DNA of 64,000 nt from Adiantum capillus-veneris (lineage: Eukaryota > Streptophyta > Polypodiopsida > Polypodiales > Pteridaceae): positions 154,038,741 through 154,102,740 of the forward strand of contig CM043945.1 of assembly GCA_014529385.2 (NCBI GenBank). Direction: 5' to 3'. Positions 36,467-47,209 of the stretch are shown one piece after another. Under the pieces are notes generated by a model, which was not told where the DNA came from, made no database searches, and was given only the letters and a program-made list of their open reading frames with translations. How positions within the stretch are numbered: position 1 is the stretch's first letter; the number at the start of each line of letters is the position of its first letter. A program made the translations under genes and the position numbers.

Positions 36467-36978
36467 AGTACCTTTGTTTTTCTCACCAACTTCAATCCCT
36501 TGCTCCCTTTCTTGAATGCTTTGGACTTTGTTTGTATTTGGTGTCGCTTTTCCTGTCCCTTTGTCAGTTTTTTCTTGTATGTCCTTGGTTGCAAGAGTCG
36601 CTTGGAGCTCTTTATTGGCTTCACCCTTCTTCTCACTACCCTCTGCATCCTCATCTCTTTGAGGCATGTTGTTAGTGTCGTGTGAAGGTTTTGGAGAATT
36701 TTGCACAACAAAATCACTTTGATGCTCTACCACCACCATCTCTTCTTCACTATTCCTAATGTCACTTTTATGAATTTGGGTCTCTCCAATTGTAGGTAGC
36801 ATGTTCTTGCTCTCTTTAGTCATGTCATTTGAAGTTTTTTGAGAGGTTTGTTCTACAAGATCACTTTTGTGCTCTACAAGATCACCTTTATGAAACTAGG
36901 TCTCTCCAACAATGGTGGGTAGCACTTGTGCTGCTTGAGATATGTTATCTCCGTCTTCTATTTTGTTGTCTTCATCTG
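36467..36978 (-). pseudogene. ParB/methyltransferase-like gene of element E, acidic/repeat exon
   Basis: Lies between a TTTCAG acceptor (about 36979) and a GTACTT donor. It encodes a hydrophilic Glu/Lys/Asn-rich stretch with an imperfect internal duplication: LPTIVGET then HK and DLVEHKSDL, followed by LPTIGETQIHKSD and VVEHQSDFVV. One TAG and a GTAG-like stop interrupt it. Likely disordered. Confidence 0.4.
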
Positions 36979-38499
36979 AAAGATGAAAAAAGCCAAATTT
37001 TTACCTATTTAGAAAATAGTCTAGTGGATTTTCAATAACCATAGAATCCATTTCATTTCCATCATCTAACCCAGACGTTTTATGCTAGAAAGGCTCCATT
37101 TAGCACATTAACACAAAAATGCTAACCTAGAATGATACCTAAAGCACATTTGAAAGTGAGGATTAATCTTAAGCTCCAACCTAAGGCTTAAGTCTCAAAG
37201 TTTAGGCTTTTGTTTCAAGCCTAAAAATTTATACTTATGTTTGAAGTTTAAAATGTAAGTCCCAAGCCCTTTGTAGTCTTCATCATTCACTATGTGAAAA
37301 CCTTTTATACTATGTGTGCTGAAGACCTATTTATAAAACCCCTTATCTATGAATTTTTCAAGGTATCATCCAATTTTCTTCATAATCTATAAGTATTTTG
37401 TTATTTATAACATTTTTTTGGTACAATACTCATGAGTCTGGACTCATATGGTAGTGCTACACTAACATACAAAGGCAAGGCTAGAACTTAAGTTCGATCC
37501 TACAAAATAAAATTCAGTTTCTTGTTATAGATTATGACTCTTTCTCTTTCTTCACATATGTAATCGCTACAATAGGATATGAAATTGTGAGCTTCACTTG
37601 GAAGTAATGAGGTAGGATTCTATGACAAGGACTTTTGAGGCTCAAACTTAAGTTCATTCCTAAGGCTTAAGTCTTAACCTTAAGCTTATGTTTCAAGTGT
37701 AAGGCTTAAATCTCAAGCCATGTCTAGTCTCAACGCATTCACTATGTATAAAATTATTACATTGTGCACATCTAGGGCCTATTCAAAAAACCTCTTAACT
37801 ATGAATTTTTCAAGGTATGATCCTTTTTACTTCATGATCCGTAAGTATTGCTATTTGGAAGATTATATTACTACAATTCTCTTGAGATTGGCCTAACATG
37901 GTAGTGATACACTAACATGTGGAGGCAAGGTTCAAACTTAAGTTCGAGCCTACAAACTAAATTTCAATGCCTTGTTAGGTACAAAGAAATTATGAGTTTC
38001 GCGTAGCATATGCAAGTGCTACACTAGGATATGGAAGTTCAAGTCTCACTTAGAACAACTCAGCCATGACTTTTTTTATTGAAGTTCATACACAAGTGCT
38101 TCACTATCTCTCCTTGTTAGGCTTGAACTTAAGTTTGAGCCTCATTAGTGTTTGGTAATGCTTCATTATTGTCTCACCAAAACCAAAATTTCTTACTCTT
38201 AAAACACATCTGTATGTTAGCTATGCTTTGTGAATTGACACTTTAAATAAAGACATGTGCTTTGTGATGGCTCAAACTCAAGTTTGATCCCCCCCATCAT
38301 TTTTAAAACAACATTAATTAAATCTAATTAAAATGACATACTTTTAGATAAAGACACAAGATAGTATTAAGAAAATAGTGTTTGAAGGACCTAAAGTATC
38401 ACAATTGATCAATTCAATATAGTATCCTGCCTTTTTATACTTTAGGAGTCTGTTGGTACATGATAATGGCATGCATCATTAAACCTAGTATCAAAAATA
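36979..38499. repeat. Intron-like region of element E with AACTTAAGTT palindromes
   Basis: No coding frame. It carries several copies of the CAAACTTAAGTTYGAGCC-type palindrome (about 37480, 37645, 37936, 38127, 38275) and TAAGGCTTAAG variants, the same motif as the 47210-49870 array. Confidence 0.6.
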
Positions 38500-39680
38500 C
38501 TCTAAGAAGAATTCGCACCTTTTTCATCAGCTACTACAATGTCTTGAGGGGCTCTATCATCCTCTTGTGCATCCTCATTGCCTGCATCACCATCCTCATT
38601 ATCTTCATCATTTTCTTTTGCACACTCAACATCCACAACTGGACTCATTTCTCCAACATTTTCTGCCCCCCCTTGATGATCAAAATTCATAGCTTCTTGA
38701 ACTTCACTATCATCCGTGTTGTCTACGTTATCGTTGTCTTCATTTCCATCAACATCCCCTCCACTGCTTTGTTGCTCATTGATGTCAAGATTGTTAAGGT
38801 CTTCTTTTTCTTTATCATCCAGCTCCACTGTTTGTCTCGCAAGTGATGCTTGACTTGCACCACACCCACTCCTGCAAGGACGGATTGCTCTCCAAAAGAC
38901 TAGAGCATTGAGATTCTAACTCCATTGCTTCAAAATCATCTTTACATAGAGCAATTGCCCTTCTCTTCTTCGACAAGCTTTGCTCCAACACAACTCCACC
39001 GCAAAAAAATTCCAGCACATAGCTTTTCTCAAGACGAAACCCTGTGATAAGGCCATCAATGAAGTTTCTATCAATAAATTCATGATCCTTGCCACAAGAG
39101 CCTGAGAAAAAGACTCTTTTTGTATGAGCTTTGTCAATAGCCTCAAATCTATCAACCTTGCTAACAAAAAGAGCAACCATTGCAGAGTCCACAATTCCAA
39201 CTATCCATGAGTCATCTCTTGTTGCTTGGATATTTCCATATTCAATATGGACCTTAGTTGACTGGCTAGAAACCCCTTCAACAAGCATTCCAATATTGAT
39301 GAGATCAATGAAACACACTAGCACATATTCGTATTGTGCATTCAATGTGTTTAGTTTGAGTGCCAAATTTGCAAAAAATCTATAGAGAGCTTTTCTTTAG
39401 TACCATGAAGATCCAAGACAACCAATTGAAATGGTACGTGCTCTGTATTGCAAAAGTCTTTGATCTTCCCCATATCAAAGCCCACCCCCTTGATTCTCCA
39501 TGGAATAGACTAATCTTGAGATATTATGCCCATATTAGCTCTATAAAGATGATTGAGGAGAGTTATTATACTTTTTGGACGTGAGGGTGGAGTCTTCTTT
39601 GCTTTGTTGAGGGAGTCCTTGACATAGTACTGCTGGCTATAACTGCTCATTTGATTGTACTCATGCTCTCCTAGCTTTTA
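38500..39680 (-). pseudogene. ParB/methyltransferase-like gene of element E: methyltransferase-like domain and acidic tail
   Basis: Continues the exon interrupted by copia F: the frame at 44865 resumes at 39680 once F and one target copy are removed. Order: LVVLDLHGTKEK (about 39390-39425), at the place of a catalytic DPPW-type motif IV but degenerate; a frameshift near 39375; the open frame 39366-38815 with YVLVCFIDLINIG; then KSYVLEFFCGGVVLEQSL and AIALCKDD (about 38960-39030), a good motif I SAM-binding loop with its acidic strand end. Motif IV before motif I is the beta-class layout of N6A/N4C DNA methyltransferases. A Glu/Asp/Asn-rich tail (38828-38502) follows in another frame. It is predicted to be inactive here. 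Confidence 0.55.
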
Positions 39681-40001
39681 TTTAAAGAATGAGGATGCAA
39701 GAGAGCTACACAAGACAAGAACAAAGCACACAGAGATGGAAAGCTTCTTCTTCTTCTCACAGAAAAGAGAGTACAAAATGACTAAGTGCTAAAACTGAAA
39801 AGTAGCACATATGTACATGAGGTTACTAAGTGTGCATTTGCTAGAAGCGTACTAGGCTGGCACTATAAGTGTAGTCCAGCTATAGAATCACTGGCATAGA
39901 TCCTCTGTGTCGGTCACCTAACGCGCCAGTGAGTAAATGTCGTAAGCAGCCAAGACCCGTAGTGGATGCCAACTCAAGATGTAGAGCTCGACATCTCAAC
40001 A
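39681..40001 (-). repeat. 3' LTR of copia F
   Basis: Pairs with 44544-44864. The terminal TG is changed to TT at 39681-39682. Confidence 0.9.
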
Positions 40002-42054
40002 CTCCCCCTCGAGCTCTGCATGTCGCAGAGTCCAAGCATAGTCTGGAAACGTCGAATCTTCTCAGCTCCGAGGGCCTTGGTAAAGATGTCCACTATCTGC
40101 TCCCCTGTGCTGACGTAGCCCAAGTCGATGTAGCCCGCCAACACTCGCTCTCGAACATAGTGGTAATGGACCTCTGTGTGCTTGGTCCTGGCATGGAACA
40201 CTGGGTTCCTAGCCAACTGCATGCTGCTGAGGTTGTCACAATGGATGAAAATATGTTGGTCCACCTGCACTCCCAAGTCCTCAAGTAATGTGCGTAGCCA
40301 AGCTACCTCGTACTCCGCAACTACTGCACCTCTGTATTCGGCCTCTGTGCTCGATAAAGCAACTGTAGGCTGCTTTTTGCTACTCCAAGTAACAGAAGCA
40401 CTCACAAAAGAGAACATGAAGCCACTCGTAGATCTTCTATCAACAATGCTACCTGCCCAATTTGCATCTGTATACCCATACAATGCTAATGGCGCATCTG
40501 TTGCATAGAACAATGCATAGTCAAGAGTCCCTTGCACATACTGAAGTGTGCGTCGTACTCCATCCAAATGTGGCTTCCTTGGAAGCTGCATGAACTGACT
40601 CTCCAAGCCTACTGTGTAGCTCAAGTCTGGCCTCGTGATAGTCAAGTAGATTAGACTACCCACAATCTTCCTGTACATCTTGACATCCTCAACAACATCA
40701 CCCTTCTCTGTACTCAGCTTTGCATTCACATCCAAGGGAATAGAAATTGGCTTACAATCAGCCATACCATACTTTGACAGCATGTCCAAAGCATACTGTC
40801 TCTGTGACAGCCATACACGCTCTGGAGTCCTGATCACCTCATTGCGAAGAAAGTAGCGTAACTCGCCCAAATCTTTCATTTCAAACTCCTGTTTGAGAAG
40901 ACCCTTCACATGGTCAATCTCCATAGCATTGTCACCCACAATAATAAGGTCATCTACATATATGGTAATGACCACAATCCCCACATCACTCTCACGTACA
41001 TAGTGAATGATCAGCATGAGCTCTCCTAAAACCAATACTGACAAGATACTTGGCAATCCTGTCATACCATGCTCTAGAGCCCTGCTTCAAACCATACAAA
41101 GCTTTGAGAAGCCTGCATACATAATCTAGGTAACCTGGATCAACATAACTAGGTGGCTGATCCATATACACTTCCTCTTGCAGCTCACCATTTTAGAAGG
41201 CATTATTTACATCCATTTGATGAATAATCCATCCTCTAGATGCAGCCACTGCTATGACAGCTCTCACAGTAGTCATCTTTGCCACTGGAGTAAAGGTCTC
41301 CTCATAGTCTATGCCATACGTCTGTGATAACCCTTTGCGACCAGCCTTGCCTTGTGACACTCAATGTTACCATCAGCCTTATGCTTGATTTTATACACCC
41401 ATTTAGACCAATAGCTTTCTTGTCACTTAGCAATGGCACCAACTCCCATGTGTCGTTTGCTTCCAATGCAGCCATCTCTTCATTCATTGCATCATCCCAA
41501 TGCACATTTCCAACTGCATCCTCAAAACATGTGGGCTCCACATCCTATATCACCTTAGCCATGTAGGCTTGGTGATACGCTAGATACCCATCATAAGTCA
41601 ATTTTTGAGCTGGATTTCTGACTCTGTTAGATCTGTGCGGTCCCGGGTCACTTCTTTGCTCTCTAGCATCTTCTTGTACTTTCCTTACACCAGGTGTCCT
41701 GACCGCCGGAATTCCAAATTCCTCATCAAGACTTTGTTCAGAATCATCCGAATCCATGTCTACATGTGAAAACCCTGATGATGTATCAGCCATAAAGGGA
41801 GGTTCATCAACCTTTTCCTTTCCTTTTTGTGATACATTCCCTGTACCTGCTGGTGGAGTAACAAGCGTACGTAGTCTACCATTCCATGGCTTCTCAACAG
41901 AGCCACGAGAAGAGGACTCTTGTGGTCCACTCAAAACCTGTGACTGTGGCCTCACATTTTGTACAACCACATCATCTTTTACATCAGCCCCAATAGTGCC
42001 ATGTGCATTACTGTACCAGCTACTCATCTCATCAAAGACTACATCTCTGCTCAC
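39974..42054 (-). pseudogene. Copia F reverse transcriptase and RNase H
   Basis: From 42054 it reads a Ser/Glu-rich linker with a HRSNRVRNPAQKLTYDGYLA segment. The RT begins near 41525 (AMNEEMAALEANDTWELVP), with stops at about 41543 and 41192 and shifts near 41400 and 41050. RT motifs: [13 protein letters not shown] (about 41295), [23 protein letters not shown] (about 41075) and the catalytic ITIYVDDLIIVGDN (about 40935-40970). The RNase H part has ALYGYTDANWAGS (about 40440-40490) and SSTEAEYRG (about 40325), then the conserved copia end through HTEVHYHYVRE. It ends at 39974, inside the LTR. It copies the element RNA into DNA in the particle. Confidence 0.9.
40002..40017 (-). other. Polypurine tract of copia F
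   Basis: On the minus strand AGAGCTCGAGGGGGAG directly precedes the LTR start TGTTGAGATG. The RT-RNase H frame runs through it into the LTR. Confidence 0.75.
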
Positions 42055-43571
42055 TCATAATTCTCGTGTAGTAGGATTGTAGCACCTGTACCCCTTTTGT
42101 TCAAGGGAATATCCCACAAGAATACATTTCTCTGCTTTAGGATCCAATTTCCTACGCAACTCATCTGGTACATGCACATAAGCTATGCAGCCAAACACTT
42201 TCAAGTGTGCCAAATCAGGCTTTGTACCTGTAAACTTTTCCTCAGGTGTTACATCATGCACCGTAGCTCTAGGTATCCTGTTCATAATGTACACAGCTGT
42301 ATTTACAGCTTCAGCCCAGTAATGATGAGGCATGTTCTTCTCATTCATCAATGCACGTGCAACCTCTGTAATGTGCCTCTTTTTCTTTTCTGCGACCCCA
42401 TTTTGCTGTGGGGTATATCTGCATGTAAACTGCCTGCGTATACCATGCTTTCGTAGAAAATATGAAAAATCATTGGACAAGTACTCTCCCCCTCCATCTG
42501 ACCTCAATGTCTTGACTTGCATATCTGTCTCCTTCTCAATCATGAATTTGAAGTCTTGAAAATGACCAAACACTTCACTTTTGTTACGCATGAAGTAGAC
42601 CCATACTTTCCTTGTATGGTCATCAATGAAAGAGACATAATACCTGCAACCATGTATACTTGCAGTATCGGTTGGACCCCAAACATTTGTGTGCACCACC
42701 TCAAGTGGCTTTTTACCTACATTGCGCTCATGTGGAAATGAGCCCTTGGACTCTTTTCCAAACTGGCATGCTGCACGCACTTTATGCATACCATCCACCT
42801 TGAATTTGGGCAAACCTTTTACAATCTGTTTTGATTGCATGCTGCATAATCTCTGCTCATTGACATGGCCAATGCGTTTGTGCCAAATGTCAACATCAGC
42901 CATAACACCTGTGACCTGTGCAAATGATGCGGCTTTTACCTCAGGCATGTCTACATTCAACGTAAGCATTTTTCCCACACATTTGCTCTCTGTGATCAGC
43001 TTACAGCCATTCTGGAAATCTTCTACATAACAGCCATTTGGATTGAAGCGAACCTACAAACCCTGTTCAACCATTTGTCCAACAGAAACAAGATTCTTTG
43101 TAATGTTTGGGACATGAAGTACATCTGCTAAGTACTTTGATTTCCCACTCTTCGTATTTAGAGGTATGTCCCCTACATAAGCAATGGGGTGAGTTGTGTC
43201 ATCTTCTGTTTGCACATAGCCTGGCAGATCTGGTTTGCGCATATCTCTAAACCACTCTCCACGAGACGTCATGTGATTAGAGGCACCTGAATCCACATAC
43301 CAAACATCATCTTTGGTGGAATTCTCTGCAGTCATTGCATTCATTACATGTTGCATAACAAACATGCGCTCGTTTTTGCTGTCATCTACATCTCTTATAG
43401 TAGATGCATAGTTCCCTTGTTCTCTCTTTCCACTTGCTTTTCCCTTTGGACAGTCACGTGACATGTGACCTCTTTCACCACAAGTCCAACATTCTTTGCT
43501 ATCTGTAGTATGTTGCTGCCTGCTTGATCCTGCACCACGACCTCTTTGACTCCCCCTGCCTTGAGATTGGT
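42055..43571 (-). pseudogene. Copia F zinc knuckle, protease and integrase
   Basis: Zinc knuckle ECWTCGERGHMSRDCPKG (about 43437-43490), a perfect CX2CX4HX4C. Protease WYVDSGASNHMTSRGEWF (about 43255-43310) with an intact D-S-G. A TAG at about 43054 and a shift near 42980 interrupt. Integrase GAG_pre-integrase segment WHKRIGHVNEQRLCSM (about 42850-42895). The DDE core is visible as VVHTNVWGPTD (first Asp replaced by Asn), LRSDGGGEYLS (about 42480) and NGVAEKKKRHI (about 42400, Glu kept). It ends at a stop at 42055 in the linker before RT. Integration would be impaired by the D-to-N change if it is real. Confidence 0.9.
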
Positions 43572-44310
43572 TTAGGGTTTAGGGTCCCTGCAACCACTTG
43601 GGCCTCGACCACGGCCTCTACCTCTACCTCTGTTGGAGTTAGAATAGAAGGCATGTTCATACCTATTTCTGCCACAAGAAGAAGATGTGTCAAGACCAAG
43701 GTTCTTCTCCTCAAGAATAAGCATAGAGATGAAATCTTGGAACAGAGGGATGTCGTCTCTTGTATTCATGGAAGACCTGAAATGTACATACTCATCTCCT
43801 AGACCATCCAAGCATTCACAGACAATGTCATCGTCTTCCACTGAGACTTTAATAGATCCAAGAGCCTCAATGATACTCTTGATCTTCAAGGCATAATCAT
43901 TGATGGAGAGGTTGTTCCTCTTAACCTGATTTAGCTCCGACTTTAGTTGAAGCTTCCTGGCCTTGGTGTTCACCTCAAACACTCTGCCTAAAATTTTCCA
44001 TGCAATGGCAGGGGTTTCAACATCCTGTAGATAGCCCATCATGCCATCTGTGATAATCATAGAAAGCCAATACATCACTTTGCTCTGGCCTTGTTGCCAG
44101 TCCCTCAAAGCTTTTCTTTGTTCTACTGTAGCATTTGCCTCGGGAATCTCTGGTTCCTTTTCATTGTCTCCTTCTACATAGTCCCAATAACCTTTTCCTT
44201 TTAGGAAATTTGTTATTCTGAACTTCCATGCAGGTTAGTTATTTTTCTCAAGCTTCTTAGTAACAATCTGACTGAAACCTTCAGATATCTTGAAGCACTA
44301 AGACAAAATA
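43572..44310 (-). pseudogene. Copia F gag
   Basis: A copia gag (UBN2/gag-polypeptide type): AWKFRITNFLKGKGYWDYVE (about 44175-44235), then an open frame 44108-43572 with AWKILGRVFEVN, KLQLKSELNQVKRN and SINDYALKIKSIIEALG, ending in a RGRGRGRGRG tail. One TAA near 44237 lies upstream. The start codon is not clear because an early ATG is missing. The frame meets a stop at 43572, just before the zinc knuckle. Confidence 0.85.
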
Positions 44311-44527
44311 GCTGCAATTTGCAAAAACCTGCAAATCTGTTGAACCTGCTATCGTGGTACCTGTAACTCTTTCTACACTCAACCAGTGTCCATAATCAAG
44401 CGTACATACAACCACTGTACTTGTACAATAAATATCTGTGCACTGCACTTTGGAGACCTGTTCAGAAACTTGTACGAAAAACGAAGGGATTGTGATGCTC
44501 TTGCTCTCTTAGCCTCTCTTGCCTGCA

Positions 44528-44543
44528 CCAGGCTCTGATACCA
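44528..44543 (-). other. Primer binding site of copia F (tRNA-iMet)
   Basis: On the minus strand TGGTATCAGAGCCTGG directly follows the LTR end. TGGTATCAGAGC is the classic initiator-Met PBS of plant copia elements. Confidence 0.95.
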
Positions 44544-44864
44544 TGTAAAGAATGAGGATGCAAGAGAGCTACACAAGACAAGAACAAAGCACACAGAGAT
44601 GGAAAGCTTCTTCTTCTTCTCACAGAAAAGAGAGTACAAAATGACTAAGTGCTAAAACTGAAAAGTAGCACATATGTACATGCGGTCACTAAGTGTGAAC
44701 TCGCTAGAAGCGTACTAGGATGGCACTATAAGTGTAATCTAGCTATAGAATCACTGGTAGAGATCCTCCGTGTCGGTCAGCTAACGCGCCAGTGAGTAAA
44801 TGTCGTAAGCGGCCAATACCCGTAGTGGATGCCAACTCAAGATGTAGAGCTCGACATCTCAACA
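44544..44864 (-). repeat. 5' LTR of copia F
   Basis: 321 bp, TG...CA intact. It contains AAGCTTCTTCTTCTTC-type runs shared with the other copy. Confidence 0.95.
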
Positions 44865-45385
44865 CTTTACTTCTCACAAACTTGCTCCCAAGATAAATTT
44901 TCCCTTGTCAAATCAAAGAAGAATGATATTATTGCTTCTTTCAACACTCGATCTGTTTCTAGCTTCCAAGCCATCTCATCCATGTCCATTCTATGAGGGG
45001 TATGCTTGCTATTATTTCGCAAGATGGTTTTGTACAGGATTGCATTTTGTAGTTCAAGAACTTCTTTGTTCTCGAGGCCTAAAATGCACCTGAACAATGT
45101 AGGTGCCAGTGTTGCTATGCCAGGTGCTTGTCGAGTCTGACCACCCTTCATAGTTAGAAATTACGATTTTCGTCGAATCTGACCACCCTTCATAGTTAGA
45201 AATTTAGGATTTTTGTTGGAACCTTCGTCAATTGTTTCTCCCTTTGTATTTGGTAGCAAGCCTCGAGCATATTGTCTCATGATCTTGACCCAATTTTTCC
45301 ATATCTTCTCATCACATAGAAGCAAATGCAAGTAGGTCTTGACAAATCCCTTTTTGAAGTGTGTGCTCTGTTGTCTCAACAAAGG
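44865..45385 (-). pseudogene. ParB/methyltransferase-like gene of element E, middle exon (5' part)
   Basis: Begins after a TTTTGCAG acceptor. Frame 45382-45161 reads HFKKGFVKTYLHLLLCDEKI and ARGLLPNT, then stops. A roughly 30-bp direct duplication (TTTCTAACTATGAAGGGTGG at two places, about 45136-45210) causes the stop, and the second copy reopens the frame 45151-44867 with ENKEVLELQNAIL and WEQVCEK. Copia F interrupts right after. No domain name can be given; it links the ParB-like and methyltransferase-like parts. Confidence 0.45.
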
Positions 45386-45734
45386 TCTGCAAAATTGAAA
45401 ATTCCAACATCAATATTGACAAGGCTCTAACTTGTGGGATTGAGATGTATAGTTAATAAGTTCAAGCCTAGCTAGATTGAATTGTTTCTTTATATGCTCA
45501 CATACATCTATGCAAAGTCCAAAATACATGGGTATATGTAAGTGGAGCTCAAACTTAAGTTTGAGCCTCGCTTAGCCTCATATGCAAGTGACACTAAATC
45601 TTAAGTTAAAACCTCAATTTAAGTTATAAATGAGCACATGGAGGTCTTGCTTGAGCCTATGATAGACTCTAGTTTACAAATAGATATTGATTAAAAAGAC
45701 TCACATCCATGTTTTCAAAGAATCAAACAAGTAC
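45386..45734 (-). other. Putative intron of the element E gene
   Basis: Donor GGAAG/GTACTT at 45734 and acceptor TTGCAG at 45386-45391. It contains one CAAACTTAAGTTTGAGCCTC palindrome (about 45550). The simple splice leaves a one-base phase difference, so an indel or other splice site is needed. Confidence 0.4.
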
Positions 45735-47177
45735 CTTCCAAGCCTCAAAGTCCTTCTTGGTTTGGTTGACACCAGGTGGTGGCTTAGAAGGACAACCATT
45801 TGCATGCCATTGTGTTCGTGCTTGCATAAGTTGGTCAAGAAATGGATCCTTTTGCATTGACATTGCAACGGATAGATTCGCATCTTTGGAGATTTCACGA
45901 GAGATCTTTGGTGGGCAATTGAGAATAATCTTTGATCGTCTATATTTAAATTGTTGGCGCAATTGAGGGGTAACCTTTGCAACGTTTGCACCTTGCAAAC
46001 ACTTTGCAGCACTAATGGAGTGTTGTCCAGAGATGATCCAGTAATCAACATTGCAAACATCCTCTTTGGCAAGTTTGTCAAGAGGATGTTTTTTGGAAGG
46101 ATCACAAGGCATCAAAATTGCTAGTATCTCCTCTTGCTTTGGTTCTTGAATGAAGTCTAAAGTCAAAATCTTGACCCAATCTAGATTTAATCTTCTGTAC
46201 ACATAGTTTGATGGAGCAGGAAAACACCTTGTCACGTCAATGCTAAAGACTTCATTGATCCCAAAAGGATAGAATCCCTTCTTGATTTCTAAAGAGGTCA
46301 GTGACTTGTTATCTTCGGATGGAGTTTCCATGTCCATCAACTCCTCTTCAGAAACCTCTTTTTCTTATGCACTCTTTTTCATCTTCCTCTTTGCTAGTTT
46401 TTGTCGATCTTCCTCAAGAGTAGAATCATCCTTTGCCTTTCTTTTTCTTCTGATTCCTTGTGCATCTTGCCCTTGTGAACCTTCTTGCTCCTCTAAATTA
46501 ATGGTGGCAGTGATCTTCTCTACATGTGTTGAAGCGCTTGCACAGGCACCTCTTGATGTTGCAAGTGCACTCCTAACTATGGCTTTCCTTGTCTTCTCCA
46601 CAACTTTCTTAGGTAGTACCCCTATTGGTTTCTTTGCAGGTACAATCTTCTTTGGTAAGCTCAAGACTCACTTTGCATGTTTCACTGACTTCACTAGGTC
46701 TTCCACACAGTTCACACCCGAGTCTTCTTGATTAGTGAAGCTGGAGATCTTCGATCCTAATTTTACAATAGAATTTTCTTTTCCTAGTTTGCTACCATTC
46801 ATGTCTGCTACATGAAAAGTGCCCAATGATAAGAAAAACTTGTTTGCCTTTGTGGTCTCTCCAATAGGTAGCACATTACATGCAAAGCATGGCATTGCTA
46901 TTGCATCCACATCATCTTTGACACCCACAACAATCCCCATGTCTCCATATTTCATATCACCTTGTGATAAATATAGATGGATGTCACTTTTGTAGTTTGC
47001 ATCTGTATCGTACGTATCCACAAACCACTTCACTCCTTCTTCTTTTGTTAACTCAAAGGTCTTGTCAACCTTTATTCTTGGAGCAGTAGTTTTGGCGTGA
47101 GTGGACATTCCAAGAACATCAAGTGTGAAGACTTGTGCACCCTGCTCTGGTATACTTGGTACATTGGAAGCCTCCAT
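45735..47177 (-). pseudogene. ParB-like N-terminal region of the element E gene
   Basis: A single minus-strand frame of about 480 codons from ATG 47177 to a GT donor at 45734, broken only by TGA (about 46666) and TAA (about 46364), both explicable by C-to-T changes. N-terminal half: an unrecognised domain (VFTLDVLGMSTHAKTTAPRI, GVKWFVDTYDTD, DMKYGDMGIVVGVKDDVDAI). Then a basic linker (RRKRKAKDD, AKRKMKKSA, possible nuclear signals). C-terminal half: VFSIDVTRCFPAP, RRLNLDWVKILTLDFIQ and DYWIISGQHSISAAKCL (about 46025-46060), which matches the ParB/Srx fold signature (a short V-x-x-G-x-H-R-like turn followed by a helix). ParB-like domains fused to DNA methyltransferases are known in phages and bacteria. 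The role here is unknown. Confidence 0.5.
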
Positions 47178-47209
47178 TCCTGAAACAACCAAAAAGAACA
47201 ATGCTAGAA

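Larger units (their letters stand above)
39681..44864 (-). mobile_element. Element F, Ty1/copia LTR retrotransposon
   Basis: Two 321-bp LTRs (about 15 differences by my count), a tRNA-iMet PBS, a PPT, and gag, protease, integrase, RT and RNase H in copia order on the minus strand. Flanks are TTTTA (39676-39680) and CTTTA (44865-44869), four of five matching. It is inserted in the methyltransferase-like gene of element E and is the least decayed element in the window. Confidence 0.95.
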
